Assembly: GCF_027497235.1 (NCBI RefSeq)
Contig: NZ_CP114902.1
Span: 806,001 to 870,000, forward strand
From: Micromonospora sp. WMMD1128
GTDB lineage: Bacteria; Actinomycetota; Actinomycetes; Mycobacteriales; Micromonosporaceae
Length of the DNA stretch: 64,000 nucleotides
Direction: 5' to 3'
Part shown: one piece after another, positions 7,976 through 15,242 of the stretch
How positions within the stretch are numbered: the stretch's first letter is position 1
Layout of the letters: each line of letters begins with the position of its first letter
Translations under genes and position numbers: made by a program
The notes under the pieces: model-generated
The model's input: only the letters and a program-made list of their open reading frames with translations
What the model was told of the DNA's origin: nothing
Databases searched by the model: none

Positions 7976-8785
7976 GTGCCAGAGGGACACACCATCCACC
8001 GGCTCGCCGCCCGACACGCCGAGCTGTTCGCCGGCGACAAGGTGCACGCCGACAGCCCGCAGGGCCGCTTCGCCGAGGGCGCCGCCCGGCTCACCGGCAC
8101 CGTCCTGGACCACACCGAGGCGTACGGCAAGCACCTGCTGCACCACTACGCCGACGAGCTGGCGTTGCACGTACACCTGGGGTTGTACGGGAAGTTCGCG
8201 GACGGGCCGGGGGAGCCGCCGGCCCCGGTCGGGCAGGTGCGGCTGCGGCTGCACAGCGACCGCAACTGGCTGGAGCTGCGCGGACCCGCCGCCTGCGAGC
8301 TGCTCACCCCGCCCGAGGTGGCGGCGCTGCGCGGCCGGCTCGGCCCCGACCCGCTGCGCGGCGACGCCGACCCGGATCGGGCGTACGCGCGGATCCGGCG
8401 CAGCCCCACCCCGCTGGCCGCGCTGCTGCTGGACCAGTCCGTGGTGGCCGGCACCGGCCTGATCTTCGTGACCGAGGCGCTGTTCCGCGCCGGGGTGCCC
8501 CCGCTGCTGCCCGGGCGGGAGCTGACCTCGGCCGGCTGGGCGGAACTCTGGGCGGACCTGGTGACGCTGATGACCCGGGGAGTCGAGCGCGGCCGGATCG
8601 ACACCGTGCGCGACGCGGACCTGCCGGAGGCGACCGGTCGGGCGCCGCGGGTCGACCGGCACGGCGGCGAGGTGTACGTCTACCGGCGGGCGGGCGCGCC
8701 CTGCCACGTCTGCGGGACCGAGGTGAGCCGGGGCTCACTCGCCGGGCGCAACCTCTACTGGTGCCCCACCTGCCAGGCCGGCTGA
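7976..8785 (+). CDS. Fpg/Nei family DNA glycosylase/AP lyase
   Basis: A 269-residue base-excision-repair enzyme. GTG 7976-7978 is chosen because it puts the catalytic proline at position 2 (PEGHTIHRLA), with Glu3 following, as the reaction through the N-terminal amine requires. The H2TH region lies near LLLDQSVVAGTGLIFVTEALF, and a C-terminal zinc finger (CHVCG ... WCPTC) is intact. The PEGH start and overall form fit the actinobacterial endonuclease VIII-like (Nei) group rather than MutM. A much longer in-frame opening upstream overlaps the 7455 gene and is rejected. Confidence 0.88.
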   Translation: MPEGHTIHRLAARHAELFAGDKVHADSPQGRFAEGAARLTGTVLDHTEAYGKHLLHHYADELALHVHLGLYGKFADGPGEPPAPVGQVRLRLHSDRNWLELRGPAACELLTPPEVAALRGRLGPDPLRGDADPDRAYARIRRSPTPLAALLLDQSVVAGTGLIFVTEALFRAGVPPLLPGRELTSAGWAELWADLVTLMTRGVERGRIDTVRDADLPEATGRAPRVDRHGGEVYVYRRAGAPCHVCGTEVSRGSLAGRNLYWCPTCQAG

Positions 8786-8859
8786 ACCCGCCAGCGGTCC
8801 GGCCGGCTCGTCGCGCTGCGCGGGGCTGGCCCGTCGCGTCGCCGCCGACGTTGGCTGCG

Positions 8860-9735
8860 TCACGTCTCGTCGAGCAGCCAGCGGGCCGCCTCGACGTTGC
8901 CGGGGAAGACCTGCTCGCCGTCGATGCTCCAGGCCAGCGTCTGCCCGATCGCCCAGCCGCGTACCCGCTCCCGGTCCAGGCCCAGCTCGGCGGTGAGCCG
9001 GTCGAGCCGGTGCCGTACCGCCGCCGGGGAGTGACCCAGCTCGGCGCCGCGGACCAGCGGCACGACCGCGAACTCCCGCTCGCCGACAAGCGGCTTCGGG
9101 TCGATGACAAGCCACGGCTCGCGCCCGGCGGCCAGCACGTTGCCGGCGTGCAGATCCTGGTTGACGAGCACCTGCCCGCCCTGGCTCGGCGCGAGGTCGG
9201 CGAGCATCCGGAGCGCCGCGTCGAGCAGCCTCCGCTCGTACGGGCGGTTGGCCCGGCGCCACTTGACCGGCATCCGCTCGGCCCAGCCGGCGGCCTCCTC
9301 GGCGAGTGACGTGAACGGCGGGCCGGCCGGCACCGCCAGCCGGGGCAGCAGGTCGACCGCGGCGTCGAGCGCGGCGTCGGCCGGCAGCGTGTGCAGCGGG
9401 GTGCCCGGGTCGCAGCGCTCGACCAGCAGCGCCCGCCGGTCGGCGTCGTGGGCGAGCAGCCGGATCGCGCCCCGCCCGGCCCAGTGCGCCAGCGCGGTGG
9501 CCTCGTGGACGCTGTCGTCGTCCGGGTACTGCACCTTCAACACCGCCCGGGTGCCGTCCGGCAGCTCGGCTGGCAGGGCGAGCGAGGCGTACGCGTAGTC
9601 GAACGGCGGCCCGACGGCGGTCAGCTCCCACCGTGCCACGCACTCCGCCAGCCGGTCAGGCAGCTCCGCCAGCCACCCCCGCCCCACAGCTGTCCGTTCG
9701 ACCCACTGCAGCCCCGCCGGAATCTCCCACCGCAC
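8860..9735 (-). CDS. Aminoglycoside/hydroxyurea phosphotransferase family kinase
   Basis: 291 residues of the APH(6)/streptomycin-6-kinase type. It shows an ATP-site lysine in RAVLKVQYP, the Brenner loop NQDLHAGNVL and the metal-binding DPKP (VIDPKPLVG). Start GTG 9733-9735 (VRWEIPAGL) is preferred over a GTG at 9796-9798, which would translate through a palindromic repeat. Such genes are common chromosomal members in actinomycetes; resistance is possible but not shown by sequence alone. Confidence 0.82.
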   Translation of the reverse strand: MRWEIPAGLQWVERTAVGRGWLAELPDRLAECVARWELTAVGPPFDYAYASLALPAELPDGTRAVLKVQYPDDDSVHEATALAHWAGRGAIRLLAHDADRRALLVERCDPGTPLHTLPADAALDAAVDLLPRLAVPAGPPFTSLAEEAAGWAERMPVKWRRANRPYERRLLDAALRMLADLAPSQGGQVLVNQDLHAGNVLAAGREPWLVIDPKPLVGEREFAVVPLVRGAELGHSPAAVRHRLDRLTAELGLDRERVRGWAIGQTLAWSIDGEQVFPGNVEAARWLLDET

Positions 9736-9756
9736 CCGCCCATCCTGCCCGATCGG

Positions 9757-9804
9757 CTTTGGGTGCAGTTGTTGTCGCCAGGGCAGCAACAGTTGCACCC
9801 AAAG
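9757..9804. repeat. 48-bp imperfect palindrome between two leftward genes
   Basis: Outer arms ctttgggtgca and tgcacccaaag are perfect (11 bp); the inner part pairs imperfectly (tgttg, gcc). It starts 4 bases past the stop of the DUF559 gene, so it could end that transcript. It may belong to a dispersed palindrome family of the genus; only one copy is in this window. Confidence 0.6.
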
Positions 9805-9808
9805 GCGG

Positions 9809-10759
9809 TCAGGGGCGCCAACCGGCGGCGGTCAGGGCGGCTTGGAGCTGGGCGACCACGTCGGCGGGGCGGTGCCTCACGTCGAACGCGGTGAAGCGCA
9901 GGATGCGATCGCCCTCGATCCAGACCCGGTTCTGCCGGCGCAGGTCCGCCGCCCAGTGCCGGACGTCCATGTGATGGGCGCCGTCCACCTCCACGTGCAG
10001 CCGCCAGCGCCGCCAGTACGCGTCCAGGTAACGCTGCCTGCCGTCGGCGTCCCGGCGACGCTCCTGCCCGTCCGGAACCGGCAGCCCGTGGCGGCGGCAG
10101 AGCCGCACCAGGTCGATCTCCGAAAGCGCCTCCGCGCCGCCGGCCACGTCGTGCAGCGTCTGCCGGATCAGGGGTCGCCGCCGGGCCCGGGGCAGCCGGT
10201 CCAGCACCGCGCCGAGCTCCGCCGGGGTCACCCGCCGCTGCTGGCAGCCGGCCGCGACGATCGCCTGCGCCTCGTCGTCCGTACGCGCCCAGCCGGCCGC
10301 GTCCACCAACGAGCGCGCCATGGTGGTACGGGCCGGCCGGCCCACCTGGCGGTCGGCGGCGGGCAGGTGACGCGCCCGACGGACCCGTACCGCCGGCAGG
10401 CCCGGCGGCAGCCGGCGGATCGGGCCGACCGCCCGGCGCTGGTGCGGCACCAGGACGTCCACCGCGTCGTGCCGCCATGCGTCGCGCAGCCCGCCGGCCC
10501 GCGCGGCGGCGAGCCCGGCGAGCACCGCGCCGTCGCCCGCCGCCAGCACCGCGATCCACCACTGCTGCTCCCGGGTGTACGGGCCGCCCGGCGCGGCGCG
10601 CAGGATCCCGCGACACACCCGGTGCCAGCGACCGCTCGCCAGCAGGTGCCGGACCCGACCCGGCGGCAGAACTTCCGTCGCCTGGGCCCAGGTGAGCACC
10701 TCGGACTGCCCGAACAGCAACCATTCCAGCCGCGACGCGTCGTCTCCCGGTATCCGCAC
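9809..10759 (-). CDS. AbiEi-like wHTH protein with DUF559 endonuclease-fold domain
   Basis: 316 residues, GTG start at 10757-10759. The N-terminal 90 residues (SEVLTWAQATEVLPPGRVRH, WHRVCRGILRAAPG) resemble the winged helix of AbiEi-type antitoxins. The C-terminal 110 residues are a DUF559/Vsr-like nuclease fold (YLDAYWRRWRLHVEVDGAHH, RILRFTAFDV) with the acidic DAY and EVDGAHH positions retained. No AbiEii-type nucleotidyltransferase toxin lies next to it. It is a lone gene flanked by palindromic elements on both sides; its role is unknown, possibly defence. Confidence 0.72.
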   Translation of the reverse strand: MRIPGDDASRLEWLLFGQSEVLTWAQATEVLPPGRVRHLLASGRWHRVCRGILRAAPGGPYTREQQWWIAVLAAGDGAVLAGLAAARAGGLRDAWRHDAVDVLVPHQRRAVGPIRRLPPGLPAVRVRRARHLPAADRQVGRPARTTMARSLVDAAGWARTDDEAQAIVAAGCQQRRVTPAELGAVLDRLPRARRRPLIRQTLHDVAGGAEALSEIDLVRLCRRHGLPVPDGQERRRDADGRQRYLDAYWRRWRLHVEVDGAHHMDVRHWAADLRRQNRVWIEGDRILRFTAFDVRHRPADVVAQLQAALTAAGWRP

Positions 10760-10828
10760 CGGTCGATTCCACAGCGCGCTGTGCGCGCTCGTCCGCCCCG
10801 AACCGGCACATGGCGCGTGGCCGGGCGG

Positions 10829-10883
10829 GTGTTAAGCGGGGGCCCCGCCTATACCGGAGGCGTTAACCGGGGCCCCCGCCTTA
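10829..10883. repeat. GGGGGCCCC dispersed element, copy 1
   Basis: Two GC cores (gcgggggccccgcc at 10836 on, ccggggcccccgcc to 10880) with TATACCGGAGGCGTTAA between. The right edge supplies the TAA stop of the leftward CoA-disulfide-reductase-like gene (10881-10883). Arms can pair as one long stem, so a terminator role is likely. Confidence 0.8.
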
Positions 10884-12266
10884 CGCGAGGGCGGCGAGGG
10901 CGTCGACGGCCTTGCGGGCGGCGATCAGCACCGGGTCCCAGACCGGCGCGTACGGGGGCGCGTAACCGAGGTCGAGCGCGGTCATCTCGTCCACCGTCAT
11001 GCCGTTCCACAGCGCCACGGCCAGCGCGTCGATCCGCTTGGCCGCCTCGGACCAGCCGACGATCTGTGCCCCGAGCAGCCGCCCGCTGGGCCGCTCGGCG
11101 ATCAGCTTCACGGTCATCTGCCGCGCGCCCGGGTAGTAGCCGGCCCGGTTCGTCGACTCGGCCAGCACGGTGACGAACTCGAAGCCGGCCTCGGCGGCGT
11201 CCCGTTCCCGCAGCCCGGTGCGCCCCACCTCCAGGTCGCAGACCTTGGTGACGGCGGTGCCGATCACGCCGGGGAAGGTGGCGTACCCGCCGCCGATGTT
11301 GATCCCCGCGACGCGGCCCTGCTTGTTCGCGTGCGTGCCGAGCGGAATGTGCACCGGCATGCCGCTGACCCGGTGCAGGCTCTCCACGCAGTCGCCGGCC
11401 GCCCACACGCCGGGCACCCCGGTCACCCGCATCCGGCGGTCCACCCGGATCCCGCCGGACGGACCGAGCGGCAGGCCGGCGGCCTCGGCGAGCGCGGTGT
11501 TGGGGCGTACGCCGAGACCCAGCACCACGATGTCGGCCGGGATCGGCCCCTCGTCGGTGACCACCGCGGCGATCCGGCCGTCCCGTTCTGCCAGGCCGGT
11601 GACGGTCAGCCCGGTGCGGATGCCGATGCCGGTGCCGCGCATCGCCTCGGCCACCAGCTCGCCCATGTCCGGGTCGACGGTGGACATCGGCTGCGCGGCC
11701 TGCTCGACCAGTTGGACGGAGAGCCCGCGGTAGACGAGCGCCTCGGCCATCTCGACGCCGACGTAGCCGCCGCCGACCACCACCGCGTGCCGCGGCCGGG
11801 GCTCGCGTTCCAGCCAGTCGCGCACCGCCTCGCCGTCGTCGAGCGTCTGCACGCCGAACACCCCGGCCACGTCGTCGCGCGCCCACTCCGGCTGCACCGG
11901 GGTGGCGCCGGTGGCGTACACCAGGGTGTCGAAGCCGGCGCGGACCTCGCCGCCGCCGTCCAGGTCCCGGGCGACCACCTCGCGGCGGCCCAGGTCGATG
12001 GCGGTCACCTCGTGGCGCATCTGGACGTCGATGTCGTAGTCGCCGTGGAAGGCCGCCGGGGTGCGGGCGACGAGTTGGTCGCGCTCCGGGACCACGCCGC
12101 CGATCCAGTAGGGGATGCCGCAGGCCGAGTAGGAGGTGAAGTGCCCCCGCTCGAAGGCGGTGATCTCCAGGTCGGCCCGGCCGCGGCGGCGCCGCGCCTG
12201 CGACGCCGCCGACATGCCGGCGGCGTCGCCGCCGATGACGATCATCCGTTCCGCCACGCCGCTCAT
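10881..12266 (-). CDS. CoA-disulfide-reductase-like FAD oxidoreductase
   Basis: A 461-residue pyridine-nucleotide disulfide oxidoreductase. It has an N-terminal FAD fold (IVIGGDAAGMSAASQARRR) and the single redox Cys motif SYSACGIPYWIGG typical of CoA-disulfide reductases and NADH oxidase/peroxidase relatives. An NAD(P) fold (AVVVGGGYVGVEMAEAL) and the second FAD motif (GVWAAGDC) follow, then a dimerisation domain. Start ATG 12264-12266 lies 32 bases past the stop of the YbdK-type ligase gene; ATG at 12245 is an alternative. The pairing suggests thiol redox upkeep. Confidence 0.85.
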   Translation of the reverse strand: MSGVAERMIVIGGDAAGMSAASQARRRRGRADLEITAFERGHFTSYSACGIPYWIGGVVPERDQLVARTPAAFHGDYDIDVQMRHEVTAIDLGRREVVARDLDGGGEVRAGFDTLVYATGATPVQPEWARDDVAGVFGVQTLDDGEAVRDWLEREPRPRHAVVVGGGYVGVEMAEALVYRGLSVQLVEQAAQPMSTVDPDMGELVAEAMRGTGIGIRTGLTVTGLAERDGRIAAVVTDEGPIPADIVVLGLGVRPNTALAEAAGLPLGPSGGIRVDRRMRVTGVPGVWAAGDCVESLHRVSGMPVHIPLGTHANKQGRVAGINIGGGYATFPGVIGTAVTKVCDLEVGRTGLRERDAAEAGFEFVTVLAESTNRAGYYPGARQMTVKLIAERPSGRLLGAQIVGWSEAAKRIDALAVALWNGMTVDEMTALDLGYAPPYAPVWDPVLIAARKAVDALAALA

Positions 12267-12298
12267 CCTGTCACGCCCGGCCCGCGCCACGGGCGAGC

Positions 12299-13450
12299 TC
12301 AACCACGGGTCTGCCGGGCCACGTCCGCGACCACGTCGGCCAGGTCGCCGGTACGCGCGAACACCTCCCGCTGCCGCGCCGCGCCGGTGCCGTGCCGGCG
12401 CAGCCCGCCGAGCAGTTCGGTCACCCGGTCGAGGTCGCCGTGCCGCGCCAACTCCGGGCGGATCCGGTCGACAATCCGGTCCAGCAGCTCCCAAGCCGGC
12501 CGCAGCTCGCCGTCGTGCAGGTCGACGCCCTCGCCTTCCAGCCCGTCGTGGGCGGCCCGCCAGTGCGCCGCCACCAGCAGGTGGTGGTCGGTGTTGACGG
12601 CCGATCGGCCGGCGGCGATGTCGGTGAGCGCGGTCGCGACGAGCCCGCGCACGAGCGCGGCCACCAGGATCGCGTCGTCCACGGACGGGCAGACGTCACC
12701 GATCCTGATCTCCACGGTCGGGTACTTGGCGGAGAGCCGGGCATACCAGTAGAGCATTCCCTCGTCCAGCATCACGCCGCTGGCGATGAGCTGCCGGATC
12801 AACCGCTGGTAGTGCTCGTGCGACTCCAGGTAGGGCGTGGGCGCGACGGACGGCCAGCGTTCCCACTCGATCGAGCGCCAGCTCGCATAGCCGGTGTCCG
12901 CGCTGCGCGCGAACGGGGAGTTGACGGTGGCCGCCTGGAGGATCGGCAGCCAGGGCCGGACGTGGTTGAGCACCTGGACGCCGGTGTCCGGGTCCGGTAC
13001 GCCGACGTGCACGTGCATGCCGTTGTTGCCGGGGCCGGGCACCAGCAGCCGGAACCGCTCGATCATCCGGTCGAAGCGGGGTTTGTCCACCACCGCCGGG
13101 ACCGGCCCGTCGACCGGCCCGGTGCCGATCGCCAGCAGCCGTACGCCGGCCCGCTCGGCCGCGTCGGCCAGCTCGGCGCGCAGCATCGACAGCGAGTGCC
13201 GGATCGAGGACAGGTCCAGCCCCGGCGGGCTGCCGATCTCGATCTGGCTGGTCTGGAACTCGCGTTCCACCTGGCCCCGCAGCTCGGCCGGCACCTGCTC
13301 CATCACCAGTTCGACGGCGGGCACGGCGGTGCCGGTGTGCGGGTCGGCGAGCAGGAACTCCTCCTCGACGCCGACCGTCAACAGGTCGGTCCGGCCGTCC
13401 GGCGCGGCATCCCGTTCCCGCTCCGCCACTGAGCCGCTCATCGCCACCAC
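12299..13450 (-). CDS. YbdK-type carboxylate-amine ligase (glutamate-cysteine ligase 2)
   Basis: 383 residues of the GCS2 family. The ATP-grasp-like entry motif GVEEEFLL, the HVHVGV core and the SIEWERWPSVAPTPY region are present. Members form a gamma-glutamyl bond to cysteine or similar amines. In actinobacteria a relative (EgtA) supplies gamma-glutamylcysteine for ergothioneine, but no egt genes are nearby. The start is uncertain among GTG 13450, GTG 13447 and ATG 13441; GAAGGAGAC sits just upstream and 13447 has the best spacing. It forms a probable operon with the disulfide reductase. Confidence 0.83.
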   Translation of the reverse strand: MVAMSGSVAERERDAAPDGRTDLLTVGVEEEFLLADPHTGTAVPAVELVMEQVPAELRGQVEREFQTSQIEIGSPPGLDLSSIRHSLSMLRAELADAAERAGVRLLAIGTGPVDGPVPAVVDKPRFDRMIERFRLLVPGPGNNGMHVHVGVPDPDTGVQVLNHVRPWLPILQAATVNSPFARSADTGYASWRSIEWERWPSVAPTPYLESHEHYQRLIRQLIASGVMLDEGMLYWYARLSAKYPTVEIRIGDVCPSVDDAILVAALVRGLVATALTDIAAGRSAVNTDHHLLVAAHWRAAHDGLEGEGVDLHDGELRPAWELLDRIVDRIRPELARHGDLDRVTELLGGLRRHGTGAARQREVFARTGDLADVVADVARQTRG

Positions 13451-13581
13451 CGTCTCCTTCCGACCGGCACGGCACCGTGCCGTGTGGTCGACGCCTTGTT
13501 ACCCACCGTGTCGACGCCCGGAAACGCGCCGGACGGCGTGTCGGCCCGGCTCGCCCGGTCGGTTTCGCGAGCGGCGGGACC

Positions 13582-13650
13582 GCTTCGGTCGGCGGGGCCG
13601 GCTTCGGTCGGCGGGGCCGGCTTCGGTCGGCGGGGCCGCTTCGGTCGCGG
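13582..13650. repeat. 19-bp tandem repeat, three perfect units plus a partial
   Basis: gcttcggtcggcggggccg at 13582-13600, 13601-13619 and 13620-13638, then a decayed part to 13650. Its perfect identity implies recent expansion. Confidence 0.85.
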
Positions 13651-13675
13651 GCGTGCCGGGTGGCCGGTGTGGCTT

Positions 13676-13738
13676 CGCCAGCTCGGCGAGGTGGCGGGGT
13701 CGGAGCGACGCGGACACCGCCACCTCGCCGAACTGGCG
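13676..13738. repeat. Long inverted repeat, family A copy 2
   Basis: Arms 13676-13697 and 13717-13738 are complementary over 22 bases with one mismatch. The core TCGGCGAGGTGGCGG is shared with the element at 3082-3156. Confidence 0.75.
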
Positions 13739-13782
13739 CTCGCGGGCGGGCCGGGGGTGACACGACGTTCTAGGGTGAGCGG

Positions 13783-14067
13783 GTGGCAGGGATGCTGGCG
13801 CTGGTGAGCGGGCCGTGGGCGTACGCCCTCGTCCTGGTCACGGACCGGCCGGCCGGGTTGCTGGCCGGCGCTGCCGTGGTCGCCGCGCTGCTACTGGCCA
13901 CGGTGATCGCGCTGCGGGTGCGGGCGCTTCCCACGGCACCCGGCACCCGGCACACCGCCGCCCTGCGCGCCCGCGCCCGGCGCCGTCAGGTGCCCCGGCA
14001 GGTCGATCCGGACGCGCCCGGTCGTCCGCGCCCGCGCGCACCCGGGTTGCGCCCGTCGGCCGCCTAG
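13783..14067 (+). CDS. Small membrane protein, DUF6412-like
   Basis: 94 residues from GTG 13783. One or two hydrophobic segments (MLALVSGPWAYALVLV and GLLAGAAVVAALLLATVIAL) are followed by a basic Arg/Pro-rich tail. Small proteins of this form sit next to YidC paralogues in actinobacteria, as here (226 bases upstream of one). A helper role in membrane insertion is conceivable but unproven. Confidence 0.62.
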   Translation: MAGMLALVSGPWAYALVLVTDRPAGLLAGAAVVAALLLATVIALRVRALPTAPGTRHTAALRARARRRQVPRQVDPDAPGRPRPRAPGLRPSAA

Positions 14068-14292
14068 CCACGCCGGACCGCCGCTGGTAGGGGCGGATCT
14101 GCCGGTTCGGGTCGGACGCCGCCCGGAGGCGTGCCCAGCGCCTGGCCGTCCCCCGCGGGCGCGTGGGGCCGGACCGCCGGACGACGCCCGCCGGTCCTTC
14201 CGCATGGCTGCGCGGCCGATTCCGTCGTCATTCGCCCTCCGGCGCGCCGTCGTGCGCCCGGGGCGTCCGGAATCGGACCGAGGGGTCTACCC

Positions 14293-15165
14293 ATGCTCGC
14301 CTTCGCACCGTTGCACACCGCGGCCTCGGCCGCCGCCGCCGTCGTCACCTGGCTCGCCGACGCGCTCGTCCCGCTCTCCGGCGGCGCCGCGACGGCCGTC
14401 GCCATCGTCCTGTTCACCGTCGGGGTCCGGCTGCTGATCTCGCCGCTCACCCTGGCGCAGGTTCGCGGGGAGCGGCGTCGCGCGGCGCTCGCCCCGGAGG
14501 TTCGCGACCTCCAGAGCCGGTACGCCGATGATCCGGCCCGCCTCCAGAGCGAGCTGTTCGCGCTCTACCGGCAGGCCGGGGCGAGCCCGGTCGCGGGCTG
14601 CCTGCCGGCGTTGTTGCAGGCGCCGTTCTTCATGGTCATGTACCGCCTCTTCGCCACCGGGGACGGCGCGCCGGAGCTGCTGGGGGAGCGCCTGGCCGGC
14701 GTACCGCTGGGGTGGCATCTCGCCGACGGCCTGGCCGGCCCGGTGCCGGCCGTGTTCGGGGTGTTGTTGGCCGCGCTGCTGGCGCTGGCCTGGTGGTCGT
14801 CCCGGCGGACACGCCGGCTGGCCGCCGCCGCCACGATCACCGCCACCGGCACCGCCACCGCCGCCGCCGCCACCGCCACCGCCGCCGCCACCGCCACCGC
14901 CGCCGCCACCGGCACCGCCGCCACCGGCACCGCCGCCGCCGGCACCGCCGTCACCGGCACCCACACCGGTGGCGGCGCGCCGGCCGGCGGCCCGGGCGCG
15001 GCGGTGCTCGGGCGGCTGATGCCGCTGCTGCCCTACGGCACCGTGCTGGTGGCGCTCGTGGTGCCGCTCGCGGCGGTGCTCTACCTGGTCACCACCACCG
15101 CGTGGACCGCGCTGGAGCAGGGGGTGCTGCGGCGACCGCAGCTGGCCGCCATCGACAAGCGTTGA
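14293..15165 (+). CDS. YidC/Oxa1-type membrane insertase paralogue
   Basis: 290 residues, ATG 14293 with GAGGGG about 7 bases upstream. It keeps the YidC core: a first TM (VAIVLFTVGVRLLISPLTLAQ), the cytoplasmic coiled hairpin (LAPEVRDLQSRYADDPARLQ, YRQAGASPVAGCLPALLQAP), then later TMs. An Ala/Thr/Gly tract of about 55 residues separates the penultimate and last TM segments. Length is shorter than housekeeping YidC, so this is a YidC2-like paralogue. The stop TGA lies within the TTGACA of the next promoter. Confidence 0.82.
   Translation: MLAFAPLHTAASAAAAVVTWLADALVPLSGGAATAVAIVLFTVGVRLLISPLTLAQVRGERRRAALAPEVRDLQSRYADDPARLQSELFALYRQAGASPVAGCLPALLQAPFFMVMYRLFATGDGAPELLGERLAGVPLGWHLADGLAGPVPAVFGVLLAALLALAWWSSRRTRRLAAAATITATGTATAAAATATAAATATAAATGTAATGTAAAGTAVTGTHTGGGAPAGGPGAAVLGRLMPLLPYGTVLVALVVPLAAVLYLVTTTAWTALEQGVLRRPQLAAIDKR
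14830..14963 (+). repeat. GCCACC microsatellite inside the yidC-like gene
   Basis: About 130 bases of GCC/ACC/GGC triplets encode an Ala/Thr/Gly linker (ATATAAATATAAATG). The triplet and hexamer unit preserves frame if the length changes. Confidence 0.8.
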
Positions 15166-15191
15166 CAAAGGCGGGGACGGGCGCGTAGAAC
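15162..15191 (+). promoter_or_regulatory. Promoter of the GH16 gene
   Basis: TTGACA (15162-15167), 18-base spacer, TAGAAC (15186-15191). The -35 overlaps the stop of the YidC-like gene. The predicted start of transcription falls at the edge of the palindrome at 15201-15212. Confidence 0.6.
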
Positions 15192-15200
15192 TCGCTCTCA

Positions 15201-15212
15201 GAGAGCGCTCTC
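15201..15212. promoter_or_regulatory. LacI/CebR-type operator before the GH16 gene
   Basis: GAGAGCGCTCTC is a perfect 12-bp palindrome with the central CG typical of LacI-family sites and close to the cellobiose repressor consensus (TGGGAGCGCTCCCA). It is placed just after the -10, fit to block transcription without sugar inducer. Confidence 0.65.
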
Positions 15213-15242
15213 CGCCCCCGTCCCCGCAGAGAGGCAACCCGG

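Larger units (their letters stand above)
13451..13782. other. Intergenic region of repeats
   Basis: 332 bases between two divergent genes with no credible coding sequence. It holds three perfect 19-bp tandem units and a near-perfect 22-bp hairpin, both listed separately. Promoters for both neighbours must lie here but no clear hexamers stand out. Confidence 0.6.

Noticed and set aside
13471..13810. Open frames through the 19-bp tandem repeat
   Set aside because: They translate the repeat in several frames equally well, with no ribosome site or conservation signal.
14287..15237. Gly-rich leftward frame opposite the YidC-like gene
   Set aside because: It is the complement of the GCC/ACC microsatellite and antisense coding sequence.
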